Source: Terriglobia bacterium
Lineage (GTDB): Bacteria; Acidobacteriota; Terriglobia; Terriglobales; Acidobacteriaceae
DNA length: 64,000 nucleotides
Direction of reading: 5' to 3'
Assembly (NCBI GenBank): GCA_032252755.1
Contig: JAVUPY010000094.1
Coordinates: 1 to 64,000, forward strand
The translations under genes and the position numbers were made by a program. A model generated the notes under the pieces. It was not told the origin of the DNA. It ran no database searches and saw only the letters and a list, made by a program, of their open reading frames with translations. Position 1 is the stretch's first letter, and each line of letters begins with the position of its first letter. Positions 49,174-57,397 of the stretch are shown here, one piece after another.

Positions 49174-50490
49174 GTGGAACTCAAGATCGAAAAGTGGATA
49201 TACGGCGGCGATGGACTCGCCCGCATGGCTCCTGACGAGACCGGGCGGGGCAAGGCGGTCTTCGTGCCATTTGTCGTGCCGGGAGAGACGGTCCAGGCCG
49301 AGATCACGGAAGAACGTTCGGGATTTGCGCGCGCGAAGCTGACCGAGATGAACAAGGCGTCAGCGGGGCGCGTGGAACCGCAGTGCCCCTATTTTTACCG
49401 GTGTGGTGGCTGCCAGTATCAGCACGCCGATTATGCGCGCCAGTTGGAATGGAAGCGCGACATCCTGGTTGAGACGCTGCAGCGCACGGCGAAGATCAAG
49501 CTAGAACATGTGGAGATTCACTCGGCCGAACCTTATCAGTACCGCAACCGCACACGGCTCAAGACGCGTAACGAACCGGGATTCGCTATTGGTTATCACC
49601 GGCTGGGTACGAACGAGCTTCTCCCTGTTTCCGATTGCCCCATCAGCTCTCCACTGATCCGAAGGGCGATCGCCGCAACCTGGAAAGTTGGTGACACTCA
49701 CAACTCCGGCGGGCTACGCGAGATACAGTTTTTCGCCAATCACGCAGATTCGAAGCTGCTCGTCGAGTTCTACACCGATCGCGACACCAGCCCTCAGGTT
49801 CTGCAGGCTTTTGGAGACGCGCTTCGAGCAGAACTGCCGGCCATCCTCGGTATCGTCATTTTCCCTTCGACGGCGTTGATAGAAGACGAGGATCGCGTTC
49901 TCTCGGCCAGTTCAAAGCGAGCAGCTACAGGAGTGGCTTTCGGAGAGAGCTCGCTGCAGTACGTCACCGCAGGCGGCAGCTTTCGCGTCAGTGCGGGATC
50001 GTTTTTCCAGACCAATCGATTCCTGATTGACGAACTGGTGAAGACTGCCCTCGGCGATTCGCGAGGTGCGACGGCACTGGATTTGTACGCTGGAACCGGA
50101 CTGTTTTCCGTGCCTGTGGCGAGGAGATTCGATCGCGTAATCGCGGTCGAGGCATCACCATTCTCGTTTGCAGATCTCGTGAATAACGTTTCCGCGAACG
50201 TTAAACCAGTGCAGGCGACGACGGAAAAGTACCTGGAAAATACTGGGCGAAGGTCCGGGCTCCACCTCGTGCTGGTCGATCCGCCGCGTTCCGGAATGGG
50301 AGAGCACACGGCACAAATGCTGGGCCGGACGGGGGTTCCGCACATAACATATGTATCGTGCGATCCGGCGACACTGGCACGCGATCTCCGTGTGCTGAGC
50401 GGCGCTGGATATCGCATTGAGTCCGCACACTTGGTTGACCTGTTTCCGCAGACGTTTCATATGGAAACGGTTGTCCAGTTGGTGCGGTGA
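49174..50490 (+). CDS. rlmD: TrmA/RlmD-type RNA (uracil-C5) methyltransferase
   Basis: 438 residues from GTG 49174. TRAM-like N-terminal domain (1-60), iron-sulfur cysteines CPYFYRCGGC near 70-79 plus a further Cys in the SDCPIS segment, SAM-binding DLYAGTGLFSVPVARRFDRV (about 300) and the catalytic VSCDPATLARDL near 396. Methylates C5 of a uracil in 23S rRNA or tRNA. The Fe-S pattern favours the RlmD/RumA branch. An inverted heptamer array follows the stop. Confidence 0.9.
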   Translation: MELKIEKWIYGGDGLARMAPDETGRGKAVFVPFVVPGETVQAEITEERSGFARAKLTEMNKASAGRVEPQCPYFYRCGGCQYQHADYARQLEWKRDILVETLQRTAKIKLEHVEIHSAEPYQYRNRTRLKTRNEPGFAIGYHRLGTNELLPVSDCPISSPLIRRAIAATWKVGDTHNSGGLREIQFFANHADSKLLVEFYTDRDTSPQVLQAFGDALRAELPAILGIVIFPSTALIEDEDRVLSASSKRAATGVAFGESSLQYVTAGGSFRVSAGSFFQTNRFLIDELVKTALGDSRGATALDLYAGTGLFSVPVARRFDRVIAVEASPFSFADLVNNVSANVKPVQATTEKYLENTGRRSGLHLVLVDPPRSGMGEHTAQMLGRTGVPHITYVSCDPATLARDLRVLSGAGYRIESAHLVDLFPQTFHMETVVQLVR

Positions 50491-50495
50491 GTCAA

Positions 50496-50568
50496 AAGTC
50501 TGAAGTCGAAAGTTGAAAGAAATGCGTTGGCGACTCACACGGAATCAGCTTTAGACTTTCGACTGCTT
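50496..50568. repeat. Inverted heptamer arrays, AAGTCGA type
   Basis: AAGTCTG, AAGTCGA, AAGTTGA (50496-50516) are followed by CTTTAGA, CTTTCGA, CTGCTTT (50549-50568), their inverse complement. The set lies between rlmD and the YciI gene and could fold as an imperfect stem. Confidence 0.65.
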
Positions 50569-50581
50569 TCGGGAGTTTCCT

Positions 50582-50875
50582 ATGTACGCTCTTGCCATCA
50601 TTAGCTACCGGCGGCCGCTGGAAGAGATTGCCGCGGTCACCGAGAGTCATCGCGCATATGTTCGTCAACTGAAGCAGCACGGCATCCTGCTTGCGTCGGG
50701 CCCATTTGATCCGCGATTCGGTGGTGCGCTCCTGCTGCGCGTGAAAGATGACGATGTGATTGGCGGGCTGGATCGCGTTCGCGATGACGATCCCTTCGTG
50801 AAGGAAAACCTGGTGCAGTACGAACTACTCCCCTGGAATGTGATGGGCGGCCGCGAAGGTCTCGACAAGCTCTGA
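50582..50875 (+). CDS. YciI-like protein
   Basis: 97 residues, a ferredoxin-like dimeric alpha-beta protein. Features: N-terminal YALAIISYRRPLEEI, HRAYVRQLKQHGILLASGPFDPR (the YciI His and Gly-Pro-Phe region) and DDDPFVKENLVQYELLPWN. YciI-like proteins may be dehydrochlorinase-like enzymes or auxiliary factors; the substrate is unknown. Its TGA overlaps the comEC ATG by one base (TGATG), so comEC translation may depend on it. Confidence 0.8.
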   Translation: MYALAIISYRRPLEEIAAVTESHRAYVRQLKQHGILLASGPFDPRFGGALLLRVKDDDVIGGLDRVRDDDPFVKENLVQYELLPWNVMGGREGLDKL

Positions 50876-53514
50876 TGGCGGACGGGCCCCAAAACCTGTC
50901 CTCGGTCCGCAGTTTCGGCCACATGGGAACCGCTCCCATGCTGATGGCTTGTTGTGCCTTTTCCGCCGGAATTTTGTGGGCGCGCTTTGAATTTTGTCCG
51001 CCTCTCTGGATTCTTACTGCAATCATTCTGTGCGCTGTGGCTGGGTGCGTCACGCTGTATCGACGTGCGTGGCGAGCTGCGACTCTAGCTGTCGCGTCAA
51101 CCTTTGCCATGGCGGGCGCGCTCACGTGGGAGGCTGTCAGCGCTCAACCGACGCAGATGCATCTTCGCGATTGTGCGACCCGTGAGGATGTTGAACTCAC
51201 CGGTGTCGTACAGAGCGATGGAATCATTGCGCCGGGAATGTACGGCGCCATGAAGGAGACGATCGATCTCGCGGTCGAATCCGTCACGGCTGAACAGGCC
51301 GCCGAAGTGGTTAGTGGTGGAGCGCGACTTTCGCTCTATACAAAATCGACCCCCAAGCATGATGAAGACGACGAAGAACAGGAGATGCCCACCGTCTCTC
51401 CCATCCTGCGCAGTGGCGAGCGGGTTCGCCTGCGAGCGAAGCTTGGCGTCCCTGAGAACTATCGCAATCCCGGAGCGTTCGACTACAGGCATTACCTGGA
51501 GCGCCAGGGAATCTTCGTAACCGGCGGCGGCAAGCTTGAGAATGTCGAGATACTGAACGAGGACGTCAACCCTCGCTGGGAGCGTTGGCGAGCCACGACG
51601 CGCAGGGCGATCCTGGGCAGGATTCATGCGATCTGGCCAGCGGATCGCGCCGCGATACTCGACGCCATGCTGATCGGCGATGCCTCGAGTATCGGGCGCG
51701 ACGTTCGCAACGATTTCCAGCGCAGCGGCACATATCACATCCTCGTGGTGTCCGGGTTCAACGTGGGCATTCTCGCGTTCGTCGTGTTCTGGATTTTGCG
51801 GCGGCTCCCAATGGGAGAGGTCGCGGCGACCATCATTACCCTGGTCCTCGCTGGTGCGTACACATACCTGACGAACGTTGGCGCGCCGGTCATTCGAGCG
51901 ACCGTGATGCTGGCGATTTATCTCATTACCCGGCTGCTCTATCGCGACCGTGCAGCACTGAATGCCGTCTCTACGGCCGCGCTGGGACTGCTCGTTTACG
52001 ACCCCGAATCACTCTTCGATCCGAGCTTCCAATTGACGTTTCTCTCAGTGGTGGCGATTGCCGGGATCGTGCTGCCGATCGTCGAGATCACTTCCGGCCC
52101 CTACCATCGGGCACTCGCGCAGTTGCCGGTCGTTGGGTTCGACTCTTCGCTAGCGGCGCGACAGGCGCAGTTCCGCCTGGATCTTCGGCTTATCGCTGGT
52201 CGTATCGGAAGGTTGATCGGCCGAAGGTTCGCCTATCGGCTGGTGAGCGGGGCGGCCGGACTGGTATTCGGCGTATTTGAAACGCTGCTGGTCTCGGGCG
52301 TAATGCAGTTCGCGCTGGCGCTGCCGATGGCATGGTACTTTCATCGCGCGACGCTGACCGCGCTGGCCGCCAACGCACTCGTCGTGCCGGTAACGGGGCT
52401 CATGCTGCCGATCGCCATTGGGACAATCTGCCTGCGCCTGATCTCCGCAAAAATGGCTCTTCCACTGAAACTCGTGACCGACTGGATGATCGCGTTTATC
52501 AGCGGGACCGTCCGTCTGTTCGGCAGCATGAGGGTGAGCGATGTCCGAATCGCAACCCCGGGTGTGGTCGCGGCAGTTATTGCTGCGGTTGGGCTCGGCG
52601 TGGCGATTTGGTTGCTGCGCCGCGGGAACTCATGGTTTCGTTGGGCCGGATTGGCCACCCTGATCGTCACCTCCGCGTGGCTCTTCACGGACAAATCGTC
52701 TGCACGGCCCGCACCCGGAGATTTGCAAATTGTTTCGATTGATGTCGGGCAAGGGGACTCGTTCCTGATCGTCTCGCCGGACGGACACACTTTGTTGATC
52801 GACTCCGGAGGAACCCTCAACGGCGAGCACGCGAGCTTCGACGTTGGCGAAGACGTGGTTTCGCCCTTGCTATGGAACCTCGGCATCGGCCACCTGGACG
52901 CCGTTGCCGTCAGCCATGCGCATGCCGACCACGTGGGCGGGATGAGTGCCGTGATCCACAACTTTCGCCCACGAGAGCTGTGGCTGGCGCCGGGGGCGCC
53001 GGTGCACGAACGCCAGCGCCTGATCGAGAGCGCAGCGCGGGAGAAGGTGACGGTCATCGAACGCACCATGGGACAGGAGTTCGACTTCGGGGGCGCCCGG
53101 GTCGAGGTGCTTGCCCCACCCAAAATCATCGATCTTGGGCCGAAGGCCATTGACAACAACTCACTGGCACTTCGAATCAGCTACCAGGGGCATTCGGCGC
53201 TTTTCATCGGAGATATGGCAAAAGGAGGTGAGGACCGCCTCTACGCTGAGAACCCCCACTCGGATCTTCTCAAAATAGCGCACCACGGCAGCGCGAATGC
53301 TACCTCGGAAGAATTCCTCGCCGCAGTACATCCAAGTTTCGCGATGATCTCGGTGGGTCGTCATAATTCATTCAAGCATCCCCGCCCGCAGACGCTGGCG
53401 AAGCTGGCTGCCGCACACGTGCGCACGTATCGTACGGACCTGTTTGGGGCGACGCGGTTCGACTTGGATGGTAGAGGGATTCGGGTTACGTCGTTGGCTC
53501 TGAATCCTCGGTAA
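50875..53514 (+). CDS. comEC: ComEC/Rec2 DNA-uptake channel protein
   Basis: 879 residues. Polytopic inner-membrane protein that forms the channel for DNA entry in natural transformation. The N-terminal DUF4131-like soluble part, the competence domain (about 255-520, ILDAMLIGDASSIGRDVRND, HILVVSGFNVGILAF), several transmembrane helices, and the C-terminal metallo-beta-lactamase domain from about 610, with SHAHADHVGG near 679 (zinc motif intact) and AHHGSANATS near the end. Starts inside the yciI stop (TGATG). Its last 29 bp overlap the convergent DUF2007 gene. Confidence 0.9.
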   Translation: MADGPQNLSSVRSFGHMGTAPMLMACCAFSAGILWARFEFCPPLWILTAIILCAVAGCVTLYRRAWRAATLAVASTFAMAGALTWEAVSAQPTQMHLRDCATREDVELTGVVQSDGIIAPGMYGAMKETIDLAVESVTAEQAAEVVSGGARLSLYTKSTPKHDEDDEEQEMPTVSPILRSGERVRLRAKLGVPENYRNPGAFDYRHYLERQGIFVTGGGKLENVEILNEDVNPRWERWRATTRRAILGRIHAIWPADRAAILDAMLIGDASSIGRDVRNDFQRSGTYHILVVSGFNVGILAFVVFWILRRLPMGEVAATIITLVLAGAYTYLTNVGAPVIRATVMLAIYLITRLLYRDRAALNAVSTAALGLLVYDPESLFDPSFQLTFLSVVAIAGIVLPIVEITSGPYHRALAQLPVVGFDSSLAARQAQFRLDLRLIAGRIGRLIGRRFAYRLVSGAAGLVFGVFETLLVSGVMQFALALPMAWYFHRATLTALAANALVVPVTGLMLPIAIGTICLRLISAKMALPLKLVTDWMIAFISGTVRLFGSMRVSDVRIATPGVVAAVIAAVGLGVAIWLLRRGNSWFRWAGLATLIVTSAWLFTDKSSARPAPGDLQIVSIDVGQGDSFLIVSPDGHTLLIDSGGTLNGEHASFDVGEDVVSPLLWNLGIGHLDAVAVSHAHADHVGGMSAVIHNFRPRELWLAPGAPVHERQRLIESAAREKVTVIERTMGQEFDFGGARVEVLAPPKIIDLGPKAIDNNSLALRISYQGHSALFIGDMAKGGEDRLYAENPHSDLLKIAHHGSANATSEEFLAAVHPSFAMISVGRHNSFKHPRPQTLAKLAAAHVRTYRTDLFGATRFDLDGRGIRVTSLALNPR

Positions 53515-53764
53515 GATCTTCTTCCGCGGGAACGTCGGTGCGATAGGCTTCCATGATCTGCCGGGCTTCTTCGGCCTGTTCCTCGCGAACCTGCACAATG
53601 ATTCCGCCCACGCCGGGGAGGACATCCTGCGGAGCATCCAGGTAGGAGATGAGGGATTCGATCCCTTCCGACTCGAGCAGTCCTCGGACGACCAGTGCTT
53701 CGGACTCTTGTTCCGTGTCGAATACCTTCACGAGTCGCTCGTTTGGTTGCGGAATAGCGGCCAT
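53486..53764 (-). CDS. DUF2007 family protein
   Basis: 92 residues. Small acidic protein with the DUF2007 pattern: VKVFDTEQESEALVVRGLLE, GIESLISYLDAP, VPGVGGIIVQVREEQAEEAR-like GGIIVQVREEQAEEARQI. Such proteins are often named signal-transducing but the function is undefined. The last 29 bp overlap the 3' end of comEC on the opposite strand; antisense effects on comEC mRNA are possible. ATG follows GGGAGGG. Confidence 0.8.
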   Translation of the reverse strand: MAAIPQPNERLVKVFDTEQESEALVVRGLLESEGIESLISYLDAPQDVLPGVGGIIVQVREEQAEEARQIMEAYRTDVPAEEDLTEDSEPTT

Positions 53765-53901
53765 GGTTCCCTCCCAAATGGTTGGATGGTGTCGCGAGTC
53801 CCCGCGTCGGACCTAAGTGAAAGGCCCGGCCTCAAGAGAATCATAGTCCTATGTCCCTTCGGATGGCACTCCGGGGCCCAAAATCGTGCTAGGATGCGCA
53901 A

Positions 53902-54002
53902 ATTCGGGCAGGGTGCTGCCGCAACGAGAGGACCCTTTGGCTCATCCAACTATGTAGTCAAGATTCCGTAGAGCCAGCTTCCCGGTGGGAGCTGGCGTTT
54001 TT
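53902..54002 (+). ncRNA. Candidate leader RNA or small RNA ending in a terminator
   Basis: An extended -10 element (TGCTAGGAT, ending 53895) predicts a start near 53902. The transcript would contain a GGCAG-GGTG-CTGCC hairpin (53907-53920) and end at a strong terminator (GCCAGCTTCCC-GGT-GGGAGCTGGC then GTTTTTG, 53973-54002). The terminator is only about 17 bp before the ATG of the next gene, the typical layout of an attenuator or riboswitch expression platform. I do not recognise the aptamer. A clear -35 is missing. Confidence 0.4.
53973..54002 (+). terminator. Intrinsic terminator in the leader of the 54019 gene
   Basis: A 10-bp stem with one bulged T, 3-nt GGT loop, then GTTTTT. It comes before, not after, an open reading frame on the same strand. 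Confidence 0.75.
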
Positions 54003-54018
54003 GCCGTTTGGGGGTGTC

Positions 54019-54291
54019 ATGGGATTGTCGGAACAGGTTCCCGAGGGGAGGATGAATGAGGCCGAACTGGAGCAGGAGGCAAAGAACATTCGCCGTCTGC
54101 AAATCATGGTGGGCATGGTAATTTCCGTGATCTACCAGGACCCGAGTCTTACCATCGAGCAGGCATCCGAGATGGTGACCAACGCCAGGACTGCGGCGCT
54201 TTCCATGTTCCCCGACAAAGAGCTTGCCTGGAATATTCTTTATCGCCCGCGGTTGTACCGGGCTATCGAGGAGAGATTCCGGGTGCAGTAA
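54019..54291 (+). CDS. Small conserved hypothetical protein
   Basis: 90 residues from ATG 54019-54021 (GGGGGTG upstream); an inner ATG at 54052 is the alternative. Soluble, helical, acidic N-terminus (NEAELEQEAKNIRRLQ), then VGMVISVIYQDPSLTIEQAS and a Trp/Pro/Arg motif AWNILYRPRLYRAIEERF. It sits directly after a leader with an intrinsic terminator, so its expression may be attenuated. No family recognised. A 36-bp heptamer array lies 12 bp after the stop. Confidence 0.6.
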   Translation: MGLSEQVPEGRMNEAELEQEAKNIRRLQIMVGMVISVIYQDPSLTIEQASEMVTNARTAALSMFPDKELAWNILYRPRLYRAIEERFRVQ

Positions 54292-54302
54292 TTTAACCCA
54301 GT

Positions 54303-54338
54303 AATGACGAGAGACGAATTTCGAAATGACGAATGAAA
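54303..54338. repeat. Heptamer tandem array, AATGACG type
   Basis: AATGACG, AGAGACG, AATTTCGA, AATGACG, AATGAAA. It matches the array after recA (37129-37164), including the 8-bp irregular unit in the same place. Confidence 0.7.
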
Positions 54339-54470
54339 GGCTTTATCGAATTGACGAGTGTCTCATTTGCGATGAAAGGCAATAGCCGCACGTTCTTGTC
54401 GTCAATGAGGACCTTTCCGTAAGTCGCTGAAACAGGAGAGAACAGAACAGGGGTGGGTTCGCTAAGTTCG

Positions 54471-55523
54471 CTACTTCACCCCATTCGGATAAAGCAGGAT
54501 CTTGCTCGCAGTCCCTGCGTTGAGCATTTCCATGCCCCTGCCGAAGTCCGACATCGCGAGCCGGTCGGTGATCACCGGATGCAGGTCGAGCATCCCGGCC
54601 TTGAGCAGCGCCGTCATCTGGTACCAGGTCTGGTACATGCGACGCCCGTTGATGCCGAGCACCGTCGCTCCCTTGAAGATGATGTCGTTGGCAAAATTGA
54701 GTTCCACCGGACGCGATGGAATCCCGAGCAGCGACACGCGACCGCCTAGTCGAAGGATCTCGAACCCCAGCCGAATCGCATCTTTGTGTCCTGCCATCTC
54801 CAGCAGCACGTCGACGCCGATTCCTTCCGTCGCGTCCATGATCATCGACTTCACATCCTGCGTCGTCGGATCGAGGACTAGATCAGCCTTCATCTTCTCG
54901 GCAACGCGACGTCGATTCTCATTCACCTCGATCGCGAACACCTTCGTCGCGCCGCAAGCCTTCGCCACCGCGATGGCAAACAACCCGATCGGTCCGCATC
55001 CAGTGATAGCCACCGTCTTCGCCGCTATATCGCCGGAGAGCACCGTGTGCACGGCGTTGCCCAGCGGATCGAGGATGGACGCGTACTCCGTCGGGATCGC
55101 CGGATCGAGCTTCCAGATGTTGGATTCAGGAATCGTAACGTACTCGGCGAACGCGCCGTTTGCGTCGACGCCGATGATCTTCACGTGCTGGCAGATATGA
55201 GCTTCGCCAGTGCGGCACTGGTAGCACTTGCCGCAGTTGACGTGCATTTCGGCTGAGACGAAGTCGCCTTCCTTTACCGTCGTGACTTCATCACCAACGG
55301 CAGCCACTTCACCGCAGAACTCGTGTCCCGGAATGAGCGGCGGATGAATGCGTGACTGCGCCCACTGATCCCAGTTGTAAATGTGCACGTCAGTGCCGCA
55401 AACGGAAGCAACTTTGACCCTCACGAGGACTTCGTTCGGACCGAACTTGGGAATTTTGACAGTGCGTATTTCGGCGCCCGCCTTCGGTTCGGGCTTAACG
55501 ACGGCGAGCATTGTGTCTGCCAT
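54471..55523 (-). CDS. tdh: L-threonine 3-dehydrogenase
   Basis: 350 residues. Zinc-dependent medium-chain dehydrogenase that oxidises threonine to 2-amino-3-ketobutyrate, with NAD. Catalytic zinc ligands in SVCGTDVHIYNWDQW (about 41-55) and GHEFCGEV (about 67-74); structural zinc set NCGKCYQCRTGEAHIC; DPLGNAVHTVLSG near 150; nucleotide-binding AITGCGPIGLFAIAVAKACG near 170. It fits Tdh rather than a general alcohol dehydrogenase by the INWDQW-like and DPLGNAVH signatures. No adjacent kbl (the usual partner). Confidence 0.92.
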   Translation of the reverse strand: MADTMLAVVKPEPKAGAEIRTVKIPKFGPNEVLVRVKVASVCGTDVHIYNWDQWAQSRIHPPLIPGHEFCGEVAAVGDEVTTVKEGDFVSAEMHVNCGKCYQCRTGEAHICQHVKIIGVDANGAFAEYVTIPESNIWKLDPAIPTEYASILDPLGNAVHTVLSGDIAAKTVAITGCGPIGLFAIAVAKACGATKVFAIEVNENRRRVAEKMKADLVLDPTTQDVKSMIMDATEGIGVDVLLEMAGHKDAIRLGFEILRLGGRVSLLGIPSRPVELNFANDIIFKGATVLGINGRRMYQTWYQMTALLKAGMLDLHPVITDRLAMSDFGRGMEMLNAGTASKILLYPNGVK

Positions 55524-55671
55524 GAAGTGGCCGCTTTCTCGCCTCGCCGCAGGGCGGGCGGAAGTAAGAAGCTAAATTCTAGCATTCTGAGCGGTAAGGA
55601 CTGGGCCAGCGGACAGCCACTCAGGGCCGCGTGGCACGCTTCTTGAGGTGGTCTGTTTAGCTCCTGGCCTG

Positions 55672-57339
55672 CTACTTCTTGGCCGCCGCCTGCTCTCCCA
55701 GCACGCTGAATACCGGTAACGGCCGGCTCTTGCCTTTGACCTGAAGCGGATCGAGCGGTTTGAGTTGGAACAGGCCGTTGACTTCGGCGACGGTGGATTC
55801 GGAGATGAGAATTTGTCCGGCCGGAGCATTTGCGCAAAGGCGCGAGCTGACGTTCACGGCGTCGCCAACCACTGTGTAGTCAATCCGTTTCGGTGAGCCA
55901 ATATTGCCAGCCGTGACCACGCCCGTGGTGACGCCGATACCGACGCGGAGGTCGGGCCAGCCGCGCGTGGTGCCTTCGTGGTTGAGTTCGCTCATCAGGT
56001 GCTGGATGCCGAGCGCTGCCCGGACGGCATTCGCGGCATCGTTGCCCTTGGAAACCGGTGCCCCGAACAGAGCCATCAAGCCATCGCCCAAGTATTTGTC
56101 AAGCGTCCCGCCGTGCTCGAAGATGACCTCCGTTGCGCGGGTAAAGTACTCGTTCAGCATCTCGACTATCTTCTCCGGCGGCAGGGACTCCGACAAAGTC
56201 GTAAATCCGCGGATGTCGGCGAAGAGAATACTGACTTTCGCGTTGGTGCCGCCGAGGCGGACTTCTTCGGGATTAGCGGAGACGAGTTCGACAACTTCCG
56301 GCGCGAGAAAGCGTTCCAAGGCTGAGCGCTCGATGGCTTGGCGCGCCAGCTTGTCGTGCGTGATCGCGCCATCAATGGCCACCGCAGCCTGCGAGGCGAT
56401 GACGGCGAAGATGTTTAGTTCTTCCTGGGTGAAGGCCGCGGCCTTTTCCAGGTTGTCGACGTAGAGAATTCCCGCCAGCCGCTGCTGTGCAACCAACGGC
56501 GCGACCATTGCCGAGCGCAGGCCGCTGACCTTCATGCTCTCACTGCCGGAGAAGCGCTCGTCCTCGGTGAGGTCCGTGATGAGGATAGGCTCGCGCTCGG
56601 AGCGCACGCGCTCCATGACGGCCCGGCTGAGAATGATGCGCGGCTGCTCGACTCGCGATGAGATCGGCTGGTTGCGATACCAGACGTCGGTCTGGTGCGA
56701 CACTTGCCCCTTGTCGTCGAAAAGCATCATGAAGCCGCGCTCGACGCCCTCGATGCGGAACGCCAATTGAGACACTTCGGCGACGATTTCATCGATCGAC
56801 AGCTTCGAGTGCAGCGCCTTGCCGGCGTCATAGAGCACGCTGAGCAGGTAGTTCTCGCGCTCCAGCTTGCGTAATTGCTTGCGAAGTTCGGTTGTGTCGT
56901 CGAGACGAACGCCGGTGGTGTTGCGGCCGAGGCCGAGCGGCTGGATGGTCGATTGTCCGCCGGGAAGCACCTGCGCGCGGCGTCCCTGGAGCATCTCGTT
57001 GAGCGTAGATGGAATCTCGGCCTTTGCGACGTGCAGCGAAGCGTCCTCAATGGACTCGAAGCGGATCTCGTAATCGCCGATGGAGATGTTGTCTTCATTG
57101 CGGAGCAGAGTTTCGCCGCTGATGCGCTCCCCGTTAATCAGCACGCCATTCGTGGAACCACGGTCCGCGATAAGGACGTCCCCGGTCGATGCGACCTTCA
57201 CGACCGCGTGGAAGCGGGAGACGCGGCTGTTGTTGAGAACGAGGTCGTTGGCGTTGCCACGGCCGAGGGTGACGACCGGCTTGGTCAACTCGAGGATGCC
57301 GCGCTTGCCTTCCGGGGACGAAATAATGAGCCGCGCCAT
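55672..57339 (-). CDS. FHA-GAF adenylate/guanylate cyclase
   Basis: 555 residues. Domain order: FHA (about 20-95, VTLGRGNANDLVLNNSRVSR and RGSTNGVLINGERIS, a phosphothreonine-binding fold), GAF (about 165-320) and class III nucleotide cyclase (about 360-545, VSILFADIRGFTTLSES, DKYLGDGLMALFGAP metal Asp pair, IGVTTGVVTAGNIG). It should make cAMP (or cGMP) under control of a ligand sensed by GAF and of a phosphorylated partner recognised by FHA. Upstream is a Ser/Thr kinase on the same strand, 59 bp away, so kinase and cyclase form a plausible signalling unit. Confidence 0.9.
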   Translation of the reverse strand: MARLIISSPEGKRGILELTKPVVTLGRGNANDLVLNNSRVSRFHAVVKVASTGDVLIADRGSTNGVLINGERISGETLLRNEDNISIGDYEIRFESIEDASLHVAKAEIPSTLNEMLQGRRAQVLPGGQSTIQPLGLGRNTTGVRLDDTTELRKQLRKLERENYLLSVLYDAGKALHSKLSIDEIVAEVSQLAFRIEGVERGFMMLFDDKGQVSHQTDVWYRNQPISSRVEQPRIILSRAVMERVRSEREPILITDLTEDERFSGSESMKVSGLRSAMVAPLVAQQRLAGILYVDNLEKAAAFTQEELNIFAVIASQAAVAIDGAITHDKLARQAIERSALERFLAPEVVELVSANPEEVRLGGTNAKVSILFADIRGFTTLSESLPPEKIVEMLNEYFTRATEVIFEHGGTLDKYLGDGLMALFGAPVSKGNDAANAVRAALGIQHLMSELNHEGTTRGWPDLRVGIGVTTGVVTAGNIGSPKRIDYTVVGDAVNVSSRLCANAPAGQILISESTVAEVNGLFQLKPLDPLQVKGKSRPLPVFSVLGEQAAAKK

Positions 57340-57366
57340 GGTTCGGGATTCGTAGCTTTCGATTTA

Positions 57367-57388
57367 CCCACATCTCGTTGTGGGGCAC
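57367..57388. repeat. REP-like short palindrome, CCCACA/TGTGGGGCAC variant
   Basis: CCCACA-TCTCGT-TGTGGG followed by GCAC. It has the outer frame of the family without the inner GCAGATG. It lies in the cyclase-kinase gap. Confidence 0.5.
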
Positions 57389-57397
57389 GGCGAGTGT

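Noticed and set aside
37129-54338. CRISPR arrays for the short tandem repeats
   Set aside because: Units are only 7-8 bp, contiguous without spacers, and no cas genes are present.
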